From Peronospora farinosa (Eukaryota > Oomycota > Peronosporomycetes > Peronosporales > Peronosporaceae): a DNA stretch of 64,000 nucleotides. This document shows, one piece after another, positions 21,241 through 32,770 of the stretch. The stretch covers positions 62,001 through 126,000 of the forward strand of contig CANTFK010000888.1 in assembly GCA_947646735.1 (NCBI GenBank), given 5' to 3'. Both the position numbers and the translations under genes were made by a program. Numbering within the stretch: position 1 is the stretch's first letter; the number at the start of each line of letters is the position of its first letter. The notes under the pieces are model-generated. The model was not told the origin of the DNA. It made no database searches and was given only the letters and a program-made list of their open reading frames with translations.

Positions 21241-22812
21241 AAAAAGGATACAGAATGGACTTGGTCTAAGGAGCAAGAAGATGCGTTCACTTCAGTGAAG
21301 CAATCTCTTGTAGAGGCACCGGTATTGGCATTGCCAGACGCTGATATGCCCTTTAGCGTCGTCTGCGATGCAAGCAATTTTGCAATCGGCAGCGCGCTCA
21401 TGCAAAAGGATGACGACGGTGTTGACCGTGTCATTTCTTATCAGTCTCGGCTTTTAAAAGCTGCCGAGCTGAATTACCCTGTGCATGACAAGGAGCTACT
21501 TTTAATTAAGTATGCCCTTATGAAGTTTCGGGTGCACCTCTTGGGCACCGAACCTTTTGTGGTTTATACGAATCACGCATCACTGCGGACCGCTATTAAT
21601 TCACCGCACCTCTCGCCGAGAATGGCAAGATGGCTAACAATCTTCTCTGAATTTAATACCAAAGTTGAATATAAGCCGGGTAAGTCGAATGTCGTGGCTG
21701 ACGCGTTATCGCTCAGACCAGACTTCGAGGCAAAACACCAGGATAGTGTTTCTCGTGCGAAAGCACAAGTTGAGTCGTCAACATTGGCAGCCATGAAGGC
21801 CTACCATGTGACGAGCTCAATGGCCTCCGATATCAAGGAGTGTTACAGGCAGGACGAGCATTCTCGCCTGCTGTTGGATCATTTTGGTGGACGAAAGGTT
21901 ACCCTTCCGTCGCACCTCAAAGCGAAACTAAATCGCTTTAGTTACAGTGATGGCCTGTTATGGCATCAACTGTCACCCTGTGATCCCTTGAGAATCTATG
22001 TCCCTCATGACACAGATCTCAAGCTGATGATACTTCACGAGTGCCATGATGCGCCATCTAGTGGGCATCTGGGCCGTGAAAAGACATTCTTACGAGTGTC
22101 AGAGGAATTTTGGTGGCCCCACCTATATCGGTGGGTGGCCAATTATATTCGCTCTTGTGAAGACTGTCAGCGCATAAAGCATGCACCTTCAAACAGTGCG
22201 CCACTGAAGCCACTGCCGATTCCAACTGAATGTTGGAAGTCGGTCAGTTTGGACTTCATGTTTGGCTTACCGCCTGACCATAAAGGCAGGACGGGGCTCG
22301 TCGTCTTTGTAGAAAGACTGAGCAAGATGGTGCATTTAGCACCATGTAGCACCAAGATCTCAGGAAAAGAGGCTGCCCTCTTGTTTCTGGATCACGTGTA
22401 TCGACTACACGGGATGCCCGAGTCATAATATCGGACCGGGATCTGCGTTTTACGTTGGGTTTTTGGCGACATGTGTTTGAGCTGCTGGGTAGCAAGCTCC
22501 ACATGTCTAACCGCTGATCATCCCCAGACCGATGGACAAACGGAGCGAGCCAATCGAGTCGTGGCGGATTTATTGCGTACTGTAGCGACTGCTAGAGAAT
22601 GGAGCAAGCAATTTCCATTCGTGGAGCTCGCTATTAATAACAGTGTTCACGCCAGTACGGGTGAAACAACGTTTTACATTAACGGACTGCGTCATCCTCA
22701 AACGCCAATCTCGTTTGTACGCATCCCGGGGCTTATGGGGGAGGGCCCCTCACTTCGCTCGGTACGAATGGCAAATAGAGTCAAAATTGCCCTAGTGACA
22801 CTGCTAATTTAG
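21226..22812 (+). pseudogene. RNase H and integrase of element A (one frameshift)
   Basis: The RNase H domain begins around VVCDASNFAIGSALMQ and includes YPVHDKELLLIKYALMKFR and YTNHASLRT. Integrase follows with the HHCC zinc-binding region (HECHDAPSSGHLGREKT ... CEDCQRI) and the core (SLDFMFGLPPDHKGRTGLVV). The frame breaks at about 22430, before DRDLRF and the QTDGQTERANRVV segment with the last catalytic Glu. A stop at 22810 separates the integrase C-terminus. Confidence 0.88.
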
Positions 22813-22957
22813 CAGTGGTCACGACACCTATAGGTGTCACAGAGGAGGCACGGCAAGAAATGCCAGTGCTCCTTGATGATGACACTATAGTGTTGTCAAC
22901 AGCGTCGACCCATGAAAGACCTCTTGGAGGCGTCATAGGCGAGATGGATGCTAAAGC

Positions 22958-23910
22958 GTGAGCGAAGCTCAGCGCTTTGTGGATGAGCGATTAGCCATCA
23001 CACGTAAAGTCCGTGACGCGATGGCAAGCGCACAGGACAAGCAAAAACAATATGCAGACCAGCATGGTCGCAAAAACAATGAACACTTTAGTGTGGGGGA
23101 CAAAGTGCTATTAAGTACTGCTACCCTACCTAAACATGCAATTTCTGTACTACCTGGTGGTACTACTAAGCTATTGCCCCGATTCATTGGGCCCTTTACA
23201 GTGGTTGAAGAAATTGGAGACCTAAATTATAGGCTCACTCTCCCACCGTATATGAAGACGCACCCCGTATTTTACGTGGGTCGTCTGAAACGGTATGTTG
23301 ATCCAGAAGAGATCACATATCCGCATCGGTCTAACGAGACCGATGGTGACGTCGACTGTGAGTCGAGCGTCGCGACCGATCAGGCGACGAGGAAGCCGAG
23401 AGGCTCCCCTCATACGAACGAGGCGATAGAGGACTCGGTGATCGAGGAGGACTCCGCGCTTGACGCGGGTCTCTCATCACCAGTCTCTCTAAGATGTCCA
23501 AGCGGGTCTTCAAACGGTCATACCCCTGACGGTCTCTCGCCCTCACATCACGCAGATCCGAGGTCAGTCGCGAGACTTGACTCTCGAGACACGTCACCTG
23601 CCTCTTCAGCGCAGCAGACTCAGCCTGCGACTGAACAGCAGCAGGATAGGCAGCCGCGAGTAGGTGGGCGTAATCGCCGCTCCTATCGGGCGCCACCTGT
23701 GCTGGTGGACACGGAAGGGAATAAGCGCTTCCTTGTTGGAAGGCTGTTGGCCCACCGGTTTGTGAAGCGAAAGCTCCAAATCCTTGTCCAGTGGAAGGGT
23801 TACCCAACGAGCTTTGACTCGTAAGAGCCTGTGAACGCTTTGCGCGTTGACGTGCCTGGGCTGGTGACTGCTTATGTGAAGCAGTACCAGCTGGAGTCTT
23901 TCTGCTAGGT
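22958..23910 (+). pseudogene. Integrase C-terminus and chromodomain of element A
   Basis: The frame includes [17 protein letters not shown] and HPVFYVGRLKRYVD (the GPY/F-type region), a long Ser/Pro/Asp-rich linker, and then a chromodomain starting near RFLVGRLLAHRFVKRKLQIL. The chromodomain is cut by a TAA at 23822 inside what should be the (D)SWEP segment, with EPVNALRVDVPGL continuing after it. Chromodomains direct chromovirus integration to marked chromatin. The 3' part of this region is also antisense coding. Confidence 0.82.
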
Positions 23911-24776
23911 CCGGAAGGACTAGCAGAAGAAGCGTGGCGAGAATTAATTGGGGGTCGCTTACCGCCCATAATTTCATGCGCACGCTTCATGGCGAAGCTG
24001 ATTCGCTGCGACCGCTGTTTAGTTGCATCTTCATGCAAAGTAACACCGCGCCGAAGTTCAGCTTCATAGTCGTCGGCTGTTTCGTTAGAACGCAGCACGA
24101 CTGGAATTAGGAAAGCACGACCAAGTGCTTTGCCCTGCTTTTTCCACAAAGGAAAGACGCTATAGAATTTATGAGCGTCTATAGTTGCACGCTGCAAAAG
24201 CGATGCGCTATACCCATCAGAGTTTATCCACTAAGATGGAGGAGGCATTGGTGGCAAGCCACCACTCACGTAGCCGACCTCGCGACGGCGGGCTAGTGAG
24301 GACGAACATGTACTCGGTGGAGCTTTAAGCTCACACTCATCTGAGTCTGACTCTCCGTTATGGATTGTCAAGACATCATCCTGAGGAGTCACATCTGATT
24401 GACTCGCGACTGCTCCCTTCGAAGTAGCGCGCTCAGTCTTAGTCGCTGCGCTCGGAGGCGCAGGCGACGAGGCTTTACCTTCGCTTGTAGGAAGCATAGA
24501 TGCTTCCTCAAGGACGGGTGCCTCAAATGATGGGGACATATGTCCCATCAATGCGCTTTGCTCATCTCCACTTTGGGGTGATGGCAATGGCGTGCTCTCA
24601 TTGTAGTCTACAATGAGAAATGGATCTTCATCCACATTATAGTGATATGGAAGATCTGTCTCAGTGCCTGAAGCACTTTGCGACGGCTGCGATAAATCGC
24701 GGCGCGTGCGCTTAGTGTTGGACTGCATGGGTGCCTTTGCAGGCGACCCATCAGCCTTACCACGTTTCGGTGGCAT
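23331..24776 (-). CDS. Antisense ORF of element A (about 480 codons, one in-frame TAG)
   Basis: On the strand opposite pol, a frame starts at 24776 (MPPKRGKADGSPAK) and runs to a TAG at 24231-24233. It continues in the same frame for 11 codons and 288 more to 23331. The N-terminal third is basic with an NLS-like KRTRRD, then Pro/Ser/acidic. The middle has FYSVFPLWKKQGKALGRAFL and SQRISFAMKRAHEIMGG. The C-terminus has a coiled-coil-like stretch (LESQVSRLTSDLRDV ... LKTRLDILERLVM) and an Arg/Ser tail ending RSRRSTHSRRHHRSR. It begins 105 nt from the 3' LTR and ends across the pol C-terminal linker and chromodomain. Function unknown; see findings. Confidence 0.7.
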
Positions 24777-24869
24777 GGAAATTGAGCAGACTAAAGCGGC
24801 GCGTTTATAACGGCTTGCAAGTCTCTTTGTCTCCTAGGCGATGTTTTACAAGATGTAAAAATCGTTTTA

Positions 24870-24881
24870 AAGGGAGGATGG
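24870..24881 (+). other. Polypurine tract of element A
   Basis: AAAGGGAGGATGG lies directly before the 3' LTR, the usual plus-strand primer position. Confidence 0.65.
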
Positions 24882-25483
24882 TGTAACGGGCTCAACGTTA
24901 CACGTACCCGTTAATTATGCAATACTTAACGGGCAGGTCTCAAAAGGTACGTAAGTACTTAAGACCTGTCGCTCGGGTGAGACACACCATGTGTCACACC
25001 CTTGCGTATGTGATATACACTAGGTGTATTCACATTGATGGGGATGACGCCCAGCTGGGACTAGGCGTCATCAAATGACGTCAGTCAGTTACGTCATTGA
25101 GCGAGCTTAAATATATTTAAGCTCGCACGTTGGGATGCGCATCTATAGAGATGGCACCCATCATTACATATTAACCAATCAGTAGTTAGATTTATATTTA
25201 GTTAAAATCTATTAAATATAAATCAGTCTTGAATTTGCTAAACACCGAAGCACCACGCACGAGAAGCTGAAAAGCTTCTACGTGACGTCGGTGCCTTCTT
25301 GTTTAAGAAGTTCGTTGCACTCTCGCTTAAGCGAGAGGCAACTGGTGGTACGACTGCTTAAGCAGTCGACCAACCTCCCAACCACCCTCGCACGCGAAGG
25401 TAAGACGGTATAACCGCTTCCTCGCTTGTGCATAAGGTGTGTGCTCGTAGTACTAGGCAACTTCGTAGAAGTGCCCGTCTACA
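24882..25483 (+). repeat. 3' LTR of element A
   Basis: Nearly identical to 17356-17958 (differences by eye near the start, for example GTTAATTATGCAATACTT versus GTTAAGTATGCGATACTT, plus a few in the middle). It is followed by the duplicated target GCCGC. Confidence 0.95.
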
Positions 25484-25639
25484 GCCGCCATCGCTAAGTA
25501 CCACCGTTGCAAGACCAACAACTACTGCTGCTGTCGTGTCTTCAGCTAATGGTAAAAGGGGATTAATCGTTTAACGTGCTGATCACCTTTATCTTTAAGG
25601 AGATGCAGGGAAAAGGTACTAGCCTTGCAACTAACGCAT

Positions 25640-26405
25640 CCGTAACAGTAAAGAAACGTGTAGTGGGAATTCACTACACGCTTGAAGGCAAAAAGTACGA
25701 TGATGATTTCATCGTACTTGACCTGGATGACAATTTGATGTCATCCTAGGATTACCTTGGCTCAGAAGGTACGAGTGATGGGTCAACTGGCAGCATCGAA
25801 CCGCTTGTTCATCAGATTGCCATCTGATGAATGTCTTGGAGCCTTCACAAGCGTGTCAATGTAGTACGATTGAGTGTGATGGCCTCACTTGTGGTTCGGT
25901 CGTTAGTACGATTGCACAAGAACTCATCTTGACAATCAGTCACGCTGTGGAGCAAGCTGCCGGCGGCTGTGCACAAGCACAGGCAGCGCCGAAGGTCCAC
26001 CACTCGAATAAGTCGAGTGGACCGGGACATGAATGCTCGCCTAGAGGGCAGCATTCACGGAAGAGTAAACCGATTGCCCAGAAAAAGCAACACGATAATC
26101 CTAGATCGACTGGAGAGTTGATCGTAGAGAATCTCGCTGTGGTTGCGCCACCACAGCTAGAGGAAGTCGATGGAACAAGTTCCATCGAGCCTGCGGGAAT
26201 AAGTCCCCAGGAAACAATCACTGAAGGAATAAGTCCCCAGGAAGTAACCGAGACGTTGAACGTCTTAATTAATGACGGATCAAACGTAGGCGCTTACACG
26301 CTTGATCTGATCGCGCCTCCGAAGTTAGCTTTGAAAATTACTCAATTGCCTACGCTAGAACCTAAAAGGTTCTTGCGTGATCTGCGTAGTGGCAAAGTCA
26401 AGTAG
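25640..26405 (+). pseudogene. Protease C-terminus and linker of element B
   Basis: Around 25650-25740 the frame reads RVVGIHYTLEGKKYDDDFIV, the second half of a retropepsin, then breaks. From 25827 an open 192-codon linker follows, with a short direct repeat (GISPQETITEGISPQE) and the pre-RT segment LEPKRFLRDLRSGKV, comparable to the linker of A. Confidence 0.65.
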
Positions 26406-26498
26406 ATCTGTGTTCTCGTCGCAGAGGACGAGTACATAACTGACATTCGGTCAGCAATAGTATTTGCCGAGAACGAACGGGTTCTCAGCAGCTCATCA

Positions 26499-27470
26499 AT
26501 GGACGAAAGTGTCCGTGATGAGAAGACACGGATTGAGCGATACACATTGCAATCCTGGGAGTCATTAAAGCCAAATCATTTGTATAAGGATTTGGTCGAA
26601 GTCAAGGATGTATTCCCTGAATCCGTACCGTGCGAGTTACCTAAGATGAAAAAAACTCGACACGAGATCGACCTAGTTCCAGGCACAAAAAATTGTAGTG
26701 GCCACTGCCTCGGGAACAGTTCGAGGCGATCACAAAGTTTCTTGCCGATCGCCTAGCTTCGGGCCATGTAAGGGACATAGCTTCATCCCACAGCTCACCA
26801 ACCTTAGGTGTACGGAATGGCCGCGGATAGTACACGCGTTTAACAAGAACGCTGTTACTATACCGGCGCAAACGCCGATACCGAGAAAGGATGTAATCAT
26901 AGATGGTATGTCTCACAGTACCATCTTTTCGTCCATGGATCTGATGGATGGTTTCTATCAGATCCTAATGCGTGAACGGGACATCCCGTACACAGCAGTG
27001 AGCACTCCCAGTGGTTATGCTCTGGAATGGTTGTTGATGCCGCAAGAACTTAGTAATGCACCAGCTACATTCAACAGATGTGTTTCACATCTATTGAGAC
27101 CGGTGCGCGAATTCGCACCGAGTTACTTCGATGATTTGTTCGTTCATAGCCGCGCTATGGATGGCAAAAAAGACGTGGAAGTCCAGCGACTCCATCACCG
27201 TAAGGTTCTTACATTATGCGCTACCATAAGTTGTACGCCAACCTCAAGAAGTGTATATTCGCAGCTAGCGAAATACCACTTCTTGGGTGCATCGTCGGAA
27301 AGAACGGTATACGCCCTGACCCAGAAAAGATCAAGGCGATCACCGACTGGCCAGTGCCAGTTGATGGCAAGAGACTAAGGAAGATCCTTGGGCTAGCGTC
27401 GTACTTGCACAAGCGCTCACGAAATTACGCCGAAATGACAGTACATCTTTCGTGTTTACTCAAGAAATTG
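26499..27470 (+). pseudogene. Reverse transcriptase of element B (frameshifted)
   Basis: Fragments in successive frames: [64 protein letters not shown], and the catalytic SYFDDLFVHSRA near 27120, then CIFAASEIPLLGCIVGKNG. It carries the same YFDD variant as A and C. Confidence 0.85.
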
Positions 27471-28890
27471 TGAAGTGGAATTGGAACGCTGACTGTCAGT
27501 GTTCCTTTGAACGTATCAAACAAAGCTTGATGCAATCGCCAGTATTGGCGATTGCCGATCAAGACAGACCATTTCATGTGGTCTGTGACGCCAGTGATTT
27601 TGCAATCGGCTGTGCACTGATGCAATATGATACAGACGGCGCAGAGCGTGTCGTCTGTTATCAATCGCGTCAGCTGCAACCGGCTGAGCGCAATTACCAG
27701 GTGCATGACAAGGTACTCCTTGCCATGAAGTATGCACTGGCTAAGTTTCGCGTCCATCTCTTAGGAGATTGACCTATACAGACCATGCGTCACTACGCAC
27801 GGCTGTAAACAGTCCACACCTCTCGCAACGTATGGCGAGATGGTTGTCGTTCTTCGCGGAGTACAACTTCTCCGTGGAGTATAAACCGGGACGACTTAAC
27901 GTCGTCGCCAATGCTCTCTCACGTCGGCCTGACCTAGATTCGACAGTGCAATCCGACAGTGATGTGAACACCACTGTCGCTACGCTGAGACCAGCGTCTT
28001 GTCGTCGAGCTTACTCGACGACATTAGAAGGGTATGCGCACAAGATAATGATCTTGTACGCCTGATGGAGTATCTCAAGGACTCATCCACGCAAGGTAAG
28101 AAGCGCTTGCCTGCCATGTATCGATATTCTATCGATCGATACACCCAGCGAGGCGGCTTACTGTACTACAAGGCTGTGTCAACGGCGACACGCCTCGTGT
28201 CGTCTTACCGTTCGAACATGATTTCATGTTACGGGACATGTTTGAATGTCACGATGCACCAATAAGCGGGCATCGCGGCCGTGAGAAGACTTACCTCACG
28301 GCCAGTCGCGACTTTTACTGGCCATGCCAGTATAAAATACGTGCGTAAGTACGTGCGTGCTTGCAGGGTGTGTCAACGATTAAAGCCTAGTCCTTCACTC
28401 CGTGCACCATTGCAGCCTCTAACTTTTCCGGCAGAGTGCTGGGAGTCCGTATGAACGGAATTCGTCTTTTGGTTTGCTAAAGACGCTCACGGGAATAATG
28501 GTATTCTCGTGTTTGTAGACAGGTTCAGCAATAAGGTACATCTTGTTGCTGTACCTGAGTCGATCACAGCAGAGGGCTGTGCTCGGGTGTTCATCACTAC
28601 AATCGTTCGATTGCACGGTCAGCCCCGTGAACTTGTATCCCAAACGGATTTCCGGTTCACGGATGAGTTTTGGCGTTCCGTGTTCCAAGTGCTTGGAACA
28701 CGGCTCACAATGTCTACTTCTGACCATCCAGAAACCGGTGATTAGACTGAACGAGCCCATCGCGTCCTCGAAGAGATCCTTCGAGGGTACGTCCACTCGT
28801 TTACGAGTTGGAGTGAGTTCTTGTCGATGGTCGAATTCGCCATCAACAACTCAGTGCATGCTTCCACGACGGATACACCGTTCTACGTGA
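27452..28890 (+). pseudogene. RNase H and integrase of element B (frameshifted)
   Basis: RNase H motifs VVCDASDFAIGCALMQ, YQVHDKVLLAMKYAL and YTDHASLRTAVNS precede integrase remnants (a zinc-binding region near 28250-28390, NGILVFVDRFSNKVHLV, LVSQTDFRFTDEFWRS). An in-frame TAG interrupts the segment that normally reads TDGQTERA (28740-28760). It ends with FAINNSVHASTTDTPFYVN. Confidence 0.82.
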
Positions 28891-28953
28891 ATGTCCTTCG
28901 TCATCCACGTGTCCCCACCTTAGTAGAGGGTGACCATAATTTAAGGGGGTGCT

Positions 28954-29670
28954 ATGTTGACCGAGAAGTATTCTGGCTCTTGCTCATCACGCGACGACGT
29001 TATGGTCGACGCGAAAGTAACCGAAGTCGTACCATTCGACTTCGGTGAAGAGGAAGAAAGTAATAGCGATGGCGCTCTTACTGATAACGATGCTGAAGAT
29101 ATCAACATCGCTCGAGGTATCACAAGTGAGAACAGTAATGATCTCGCTGAGTTAGTAACAGATATCTCTGCAGTGCATTCACAATGCACTGCAGCCAAAA
29201 GCAACGAGTCAGCTGAGGAATTTCTGCTGACTCGTGAAGCGATATCCGTTTCGTGCAAGAATCCATCGCAGAAGCGGTGAATAAGCAAAAACGAAACGCA
29301 GACAATAATGGAAGGGCAAATGCTCAGACATTTATTAAAGGTAATTTATTTTTACTGTCAACAGTAAACCTACCTAAACAGTAGTAACTAACGTGGGCAG
29401 CAATAAATTGTTGCCAAGTACATCGGCCCATTTTGTGTATTGAGCCGCCTAGGCAACGCATACGCGATCGAGCTTCCACGTAGGATGTTTACGCATCCTA
29501 CGTTTTACGTGGGACGTCTTCGTCCGTACGTTCAGTACGCAGCTTCTTCGGACGACGAAGATAGCCATTATTCTCAAGAACCCCCTTCAGATTCTTGTTG
29601 TCACGAACCAATATCGATACCTGGTCGTGTAGAGATGAGATCGTCCCATGATTTTACGATCTCCTGACGA
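28954..29670 (+). pseudogene. Integrase C-terminal linker of element B
   Basis: An acidic, Ser/Asp/Glu-rich 108-codon frame (28954-29280) is followed by RMFTHPTFYVGRLRPYVQ at about 29485-29540, the GPY/F-like segment equivalent to HPVFYVGRLKRYV in A. The normal GDKVLL region is missing or scrambled. Confidence 0.6.
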
Positions 29671-29869
29671 ACTGTTGCCAGCTTGTTACTTAAAGAATGA
29701 AGTCGCCGTTCATTCTCCAATAGTGCGACAGCATTGTTTGCCCGAGACTTCTCATGTTCAAACCCAAGCTGTCGCACAATTTCCTTTAAGCGGCGACGCT
29801 TATCCCGTTCGTGATCAACATCACAACGGAGCTCACGAGTTACACGGGCAAACCCGTCTAACTTAGCAG

Positions 29870-31191
29870 CTAATTCGATGGAATAATCGGACAGGGTTCT
29901 CCCTCCACCACCGCATTCGCTGGTGGACTCTCATGGTGGGAAGCGCTTCCTCGTGGAACGCTTACTAAATCACCGCGAGGTGAAGGGACGTCGGACGAGT
30001 TATCTCGTCCGGTGGCGTGGCTATCCGCCTTCGGCGGATAGCTGGGAACCTCGAGCCCAACTGATGGCCGACGTTCCCGGCCTTGTCGAACAGTACGACA
30101 AGGGACACCCGATGGTGAAGCAGGACCATCGGATGTTGAGCGCCCAGCGTGCTCGTAAAGGGATTGCAAAGTAGCAATGATTTCGCGCATCTCAGAAGAG
30201 ATGCGAGCTCTCCTCCAGGGCTCAGTGAGGAGGTACGCCTCCTTAGGCGCTCTTGACGAGGTGCTAAGGAACCCCGGGCATGGGTCGTCCAAAGAGAGGC
30301 ATGCCTCTCTAGATAACCGGTGCAAACGATAGCATGCACCGGAAGTACTTCGTTTCTCAAACTTATTGCGGCTAGCATTAAGTCTTTGAAACCAAGCCTC
30401 TTTCTCAATGTTTACAACGTTGGCGATAAACGCGTTCCAAGTTTGGAGGAACACTTCAGCTTCACGCTTCTTGTGTGGGCCATACCATCGATGCTGAAAG
30501 AAATACATCGATGTAATAGTCGTTCTCAGTGCGAAAGTTCTTCGCACTGGCTTCAAACCGTGGACCTCTGACGCATAAAACAACGGTATGGGGAACCGTT
30601 CGTTGTTCTTTCCAGACCAACGGTCAAGCAGATGCTTAGATAGCATCCACGGCTTGCGATCAGGAGCAAGAAGCAATACGTTGCGGTATAAAGCCTCCTG
30701 CGTGGTGTCAACAGAAATACCGATACCACGTGCATTAGTGTCAATAGAATTACCTACATCACGTGCATTAATGTCAGTAGAAGTACTGACATCATTCTTA
30801 CCGTCCCCAATCGAGTCACTATCCTTCGACTCGTTTGGCGAGTCGTCTGATTCATCAGACTACCCGTAAATTTCACGGTACATTGAATCACTCAATGTAC
30901 CACGGTCCCTCTTCGCAGAAATCGACGACGAGGTATCACCCCGGGGAGAGCCCGGGAGTGGCACAGGTGGCTTTGAGTCGGATGCGTCATCCGACTCACC
31001 AGAGTAGTCAACGACTAACTCTGGGTCAACATCTCCACGTGGCGAAGCGCCACCTGATTCTGCAACAGGCGTTGCAGGCTGATGTTGACATCCAGCATGT
31101 CTGCTGGCTGAGGCTGTGAAGCCTCAGTAGCGGCTGCACACAGGCGTGCAGCCGAGCTCTTGGCTGCCTTAGCAGCGACGTGCATTGACAT
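29870..31191 (-). pseudogene. Antisense ORF of element B (broken)
   Basis: On the minus strand an ATG at 31191 (MSMHVAAKAAKSSAARL) starts 108 nt from the 3' LTR and runs to a TAG at 31015. After a disrupted middle, a 268-codon frame (30676-29870) follows. It contains RDRWSG-like and aromatic-rich sequence (SMYFFQHRWYGPHKKREAEV, FLQTWNAFIANVVNIEKEAW) and a Pro/Ser/Arg tail, ending across the chromodomain. The EAxxxxxxWxAFI pattern resembles the C-element antisense protein (EALQRSWCAFIQRW). The position matches the A and C antisense ORFs. Confidence 0.6.
29923..30174 (+). pseudogene. Chromodomain of element B
   Basis: An open frame with a clear chromodomain: GKRFLVERLLNHREVKGRRT, SYLVRWRGYPPSADSWEPRA, then DVPGLVEQYDKGHP. 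The aromatic cage positions look plausible. Antisense to the B minus-strand ORF. Confidence 0.85.
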
Positions 31192-31299
31192 TAATTATAG
31201 CGTGAAACTTGTTGGAATAAAAGAAAACCCAACAAGTGCTCCTTTCCCATAGTTACTAAACAGTCACTAATGTGATTCTTGGATGAAAGGAGGGGGTGA

Positions 31300-31750
31300 T
31301 GTAACGGGGTGGGCCCGTTACATAATATTGACACTTATATCAATAAAATATTATTATAACTAATAATATTTTACGATATTATCTTTTCCTATAGTATTGT
31401 CCCTAAATCTCCTTAAAGTTGGAGATGCCTTCTAATTGTTCGATATAGGCCATTGTATCAAGCTGAATGCTGACCAATGACCGATGGACGTGCGCAATGA
31501 GTGGAGGGCAAGCTGTCAACATACATAGTTGTAGTTTAATATAGTTAACATAGGTTATAACAGATTAGTTTTACTAGATAGTTAACTATATCAGATACAG
31601 CTCTCTTCTTTTCTACTTCTAAGCGTGTCGTTTAGAAGTAAAGCTTCCTCTGCCTCTTGTGTGAGAGAGGTTTTAAGGCAACTGCTTTCACTGTCATCAG
31701 TGAAGGTAGACTATACTATTATCAGTATAGTCGGAGGGTGCCCCATTACA
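31300..31750 (+). repeat. 3' LTR of element B
   Basis: It starts TGTAACGGGG after the purine tract GAAAGGAGGGGGTGA and ends CCCCATTACA, imperfect inverted ends typical of LTRs. About 451 nt, different from the A LTR except for the ends. Confidence 0.75.
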
Positions 31751-31944
31751 CTTACCCTGCCTCAGATCCAGGAGATCATCCTGAACCCTGAATTTGGCGC
31801 GAGGCGGTTTAAATGTGTGTGTAAGCCGCGCCTTGAAGACATTATACGTGAAAAAAATGTATGGGTAATGCAGCTTGAGCATAAAGGCCCATGCTTTGGC
31901 ACGTCCGGCCAAATTCGACATTGCGAGCTTGACCTTCATCGCAT
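31751..31944 (-). pseudogene. gag fragment of a further gypsy family
   Basis: On the minus strand the frame reads MKVKLAMSNLAGRAKAWAF, then TYNVFKARLTHTFKPPRAKF and VQDDLLDLRQGK, a capsid-type gag segment. It is cut by the B LTR on one side and by a T repeat on the other. Confidence 0.65.
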
Positions 31945-32770
31945 TGTGGTGGAGTGGATTCTCAAACGACGTAAAAGAATCGCAAATACACACAGCGCCG
32001 GACTGCCGACTTTCGGAGGGGGTACCCCGATACCGTGTCGCGTCAACCTTGAGTCTCATCTTGTGTACCCGTCGGCTTGGCTGGTCTTGCTCCTCGTTAG
32101 ACGCAGAAGACTTATAGACTTGGTCCTTGTATAGAGGGGCTTGGAGGCCCACGAGTGGATGTACCTCACTCGGGCCCGAGGTTTCTTGGGCTCAATCGAC
32201 TGGGTCAAGAGAAGTGCACCTGGTACTATGTACCCTTTCGGTGGCTAGCGGTTCTTGGTCTTTCGACCCCTTTTTTTCGTAGGGAAACCGCTTCCTGTAG
32301 CGGATGTTGGGTGTCTTGACACCTCAGGCCAACTATCCTGAGGTTCAACTTGCGTAGCTGAAGCCTTCTAACACCTGCTGATGTCGAGGGGGACAAAGGG
32401 TATCCAGCCCAAAAGAGGTGGAGCGACGTAGAAGCTTGGAGGGGCGCTTAGAGCTGCCACGTTCATCGCAAAATTAGGTGTGTTTATTTATCCTATACTT
32501 TGAATGCTCTTTTCTTGCCTAACCCTAACCCTTTGCTCTGGATAATGCCACGTGTCGACTCTTAAAGGAACAACTGGCTCCTTGGTACCTGCACTTTCTA
32601 TAATCGTCGGGGAACGCGTACCGTTTATGTACTCTGGGGCCCCTGTACCTTTGTGCCTTTGAAACCTGGCACCCTGGGGCCCTGGGATCGAGGTCCTGAA
32701 CTTATACCGACTCTGCACACAGAGAAACATTGTACCTTCTTTGACCTTAGGACCCTGAACCTTCGGTACC
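31945..32770 (+). repeat. T repeat, copy 1 (interrupted by element C)
   Basis: It begins TGTGGTGGAGTGG and shares blocks (GGGTACCCCGATACCGTG, ACCCGTCGGCTTGGCTG, CACGAGTGGAT) with 62920-64000 and more distantly with 39503-40582. It contains CCTAACCCTAACCC and a degenerate GGTACC-rich stretch near its end. The C LTR cuts it at 32771. Confidence 0.75.

Larger units (their letters stand above)
17356..25483 (+). mobile_element. Ty3/gypsy chromodomain retrotransposon A (full length, defective)
   Basis: An 8.1-kb element bounded by two nearly identical LTRs of about 602 nt (TGTAACGGGC ... GTCTACA) and the 5-bp duplication GCCGC. Order on the plus strand: LTR, primer-binding site, gag with CCHC knuckle, protease, reverse transcriptase, RNase H, integrase, chromodomain, then an antisense ORF on the minus strand, a polypurine tract and LTR. 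This is the chromovirus plan plus an antisense gene. By eye the LTRs differ at about seven positions, implying a fairly recent insertion, yet gag-pol carries multiple 1-nt frameshifts. It sits inside element B. E1, E2 and the fragment in the DHX8 pseudogene are relatives. Confidence 0.93.
25484..31750 (+). mobile_element. Ty3/gypsy chromodomain retrotransposon B (5'-truncated, degenerate)
   Basis: It contains the end of a protease, linker, RT, RNase H, integrase and chromodomain on plus, an antisense ORF on minus, a polypurine tract and one LTR (31300-31750). The 5' LTR and gag are not in the window, although element A sits in it with a clean target duplication, so B had already lost its 5' part or lost it left of 17351. 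It is divergent from A and C at the protein level. Many frameshifts and stops. Confidence 0.85.

Noticed and set aside
32514..32540. CCTAACCCTAACCC, like a telomere repeat
   Set aside because: Only two units, and the same sequence occurs at 63510-63530 at the equivalent place of another T copy, so it is part of the repeat rather than a telomere.
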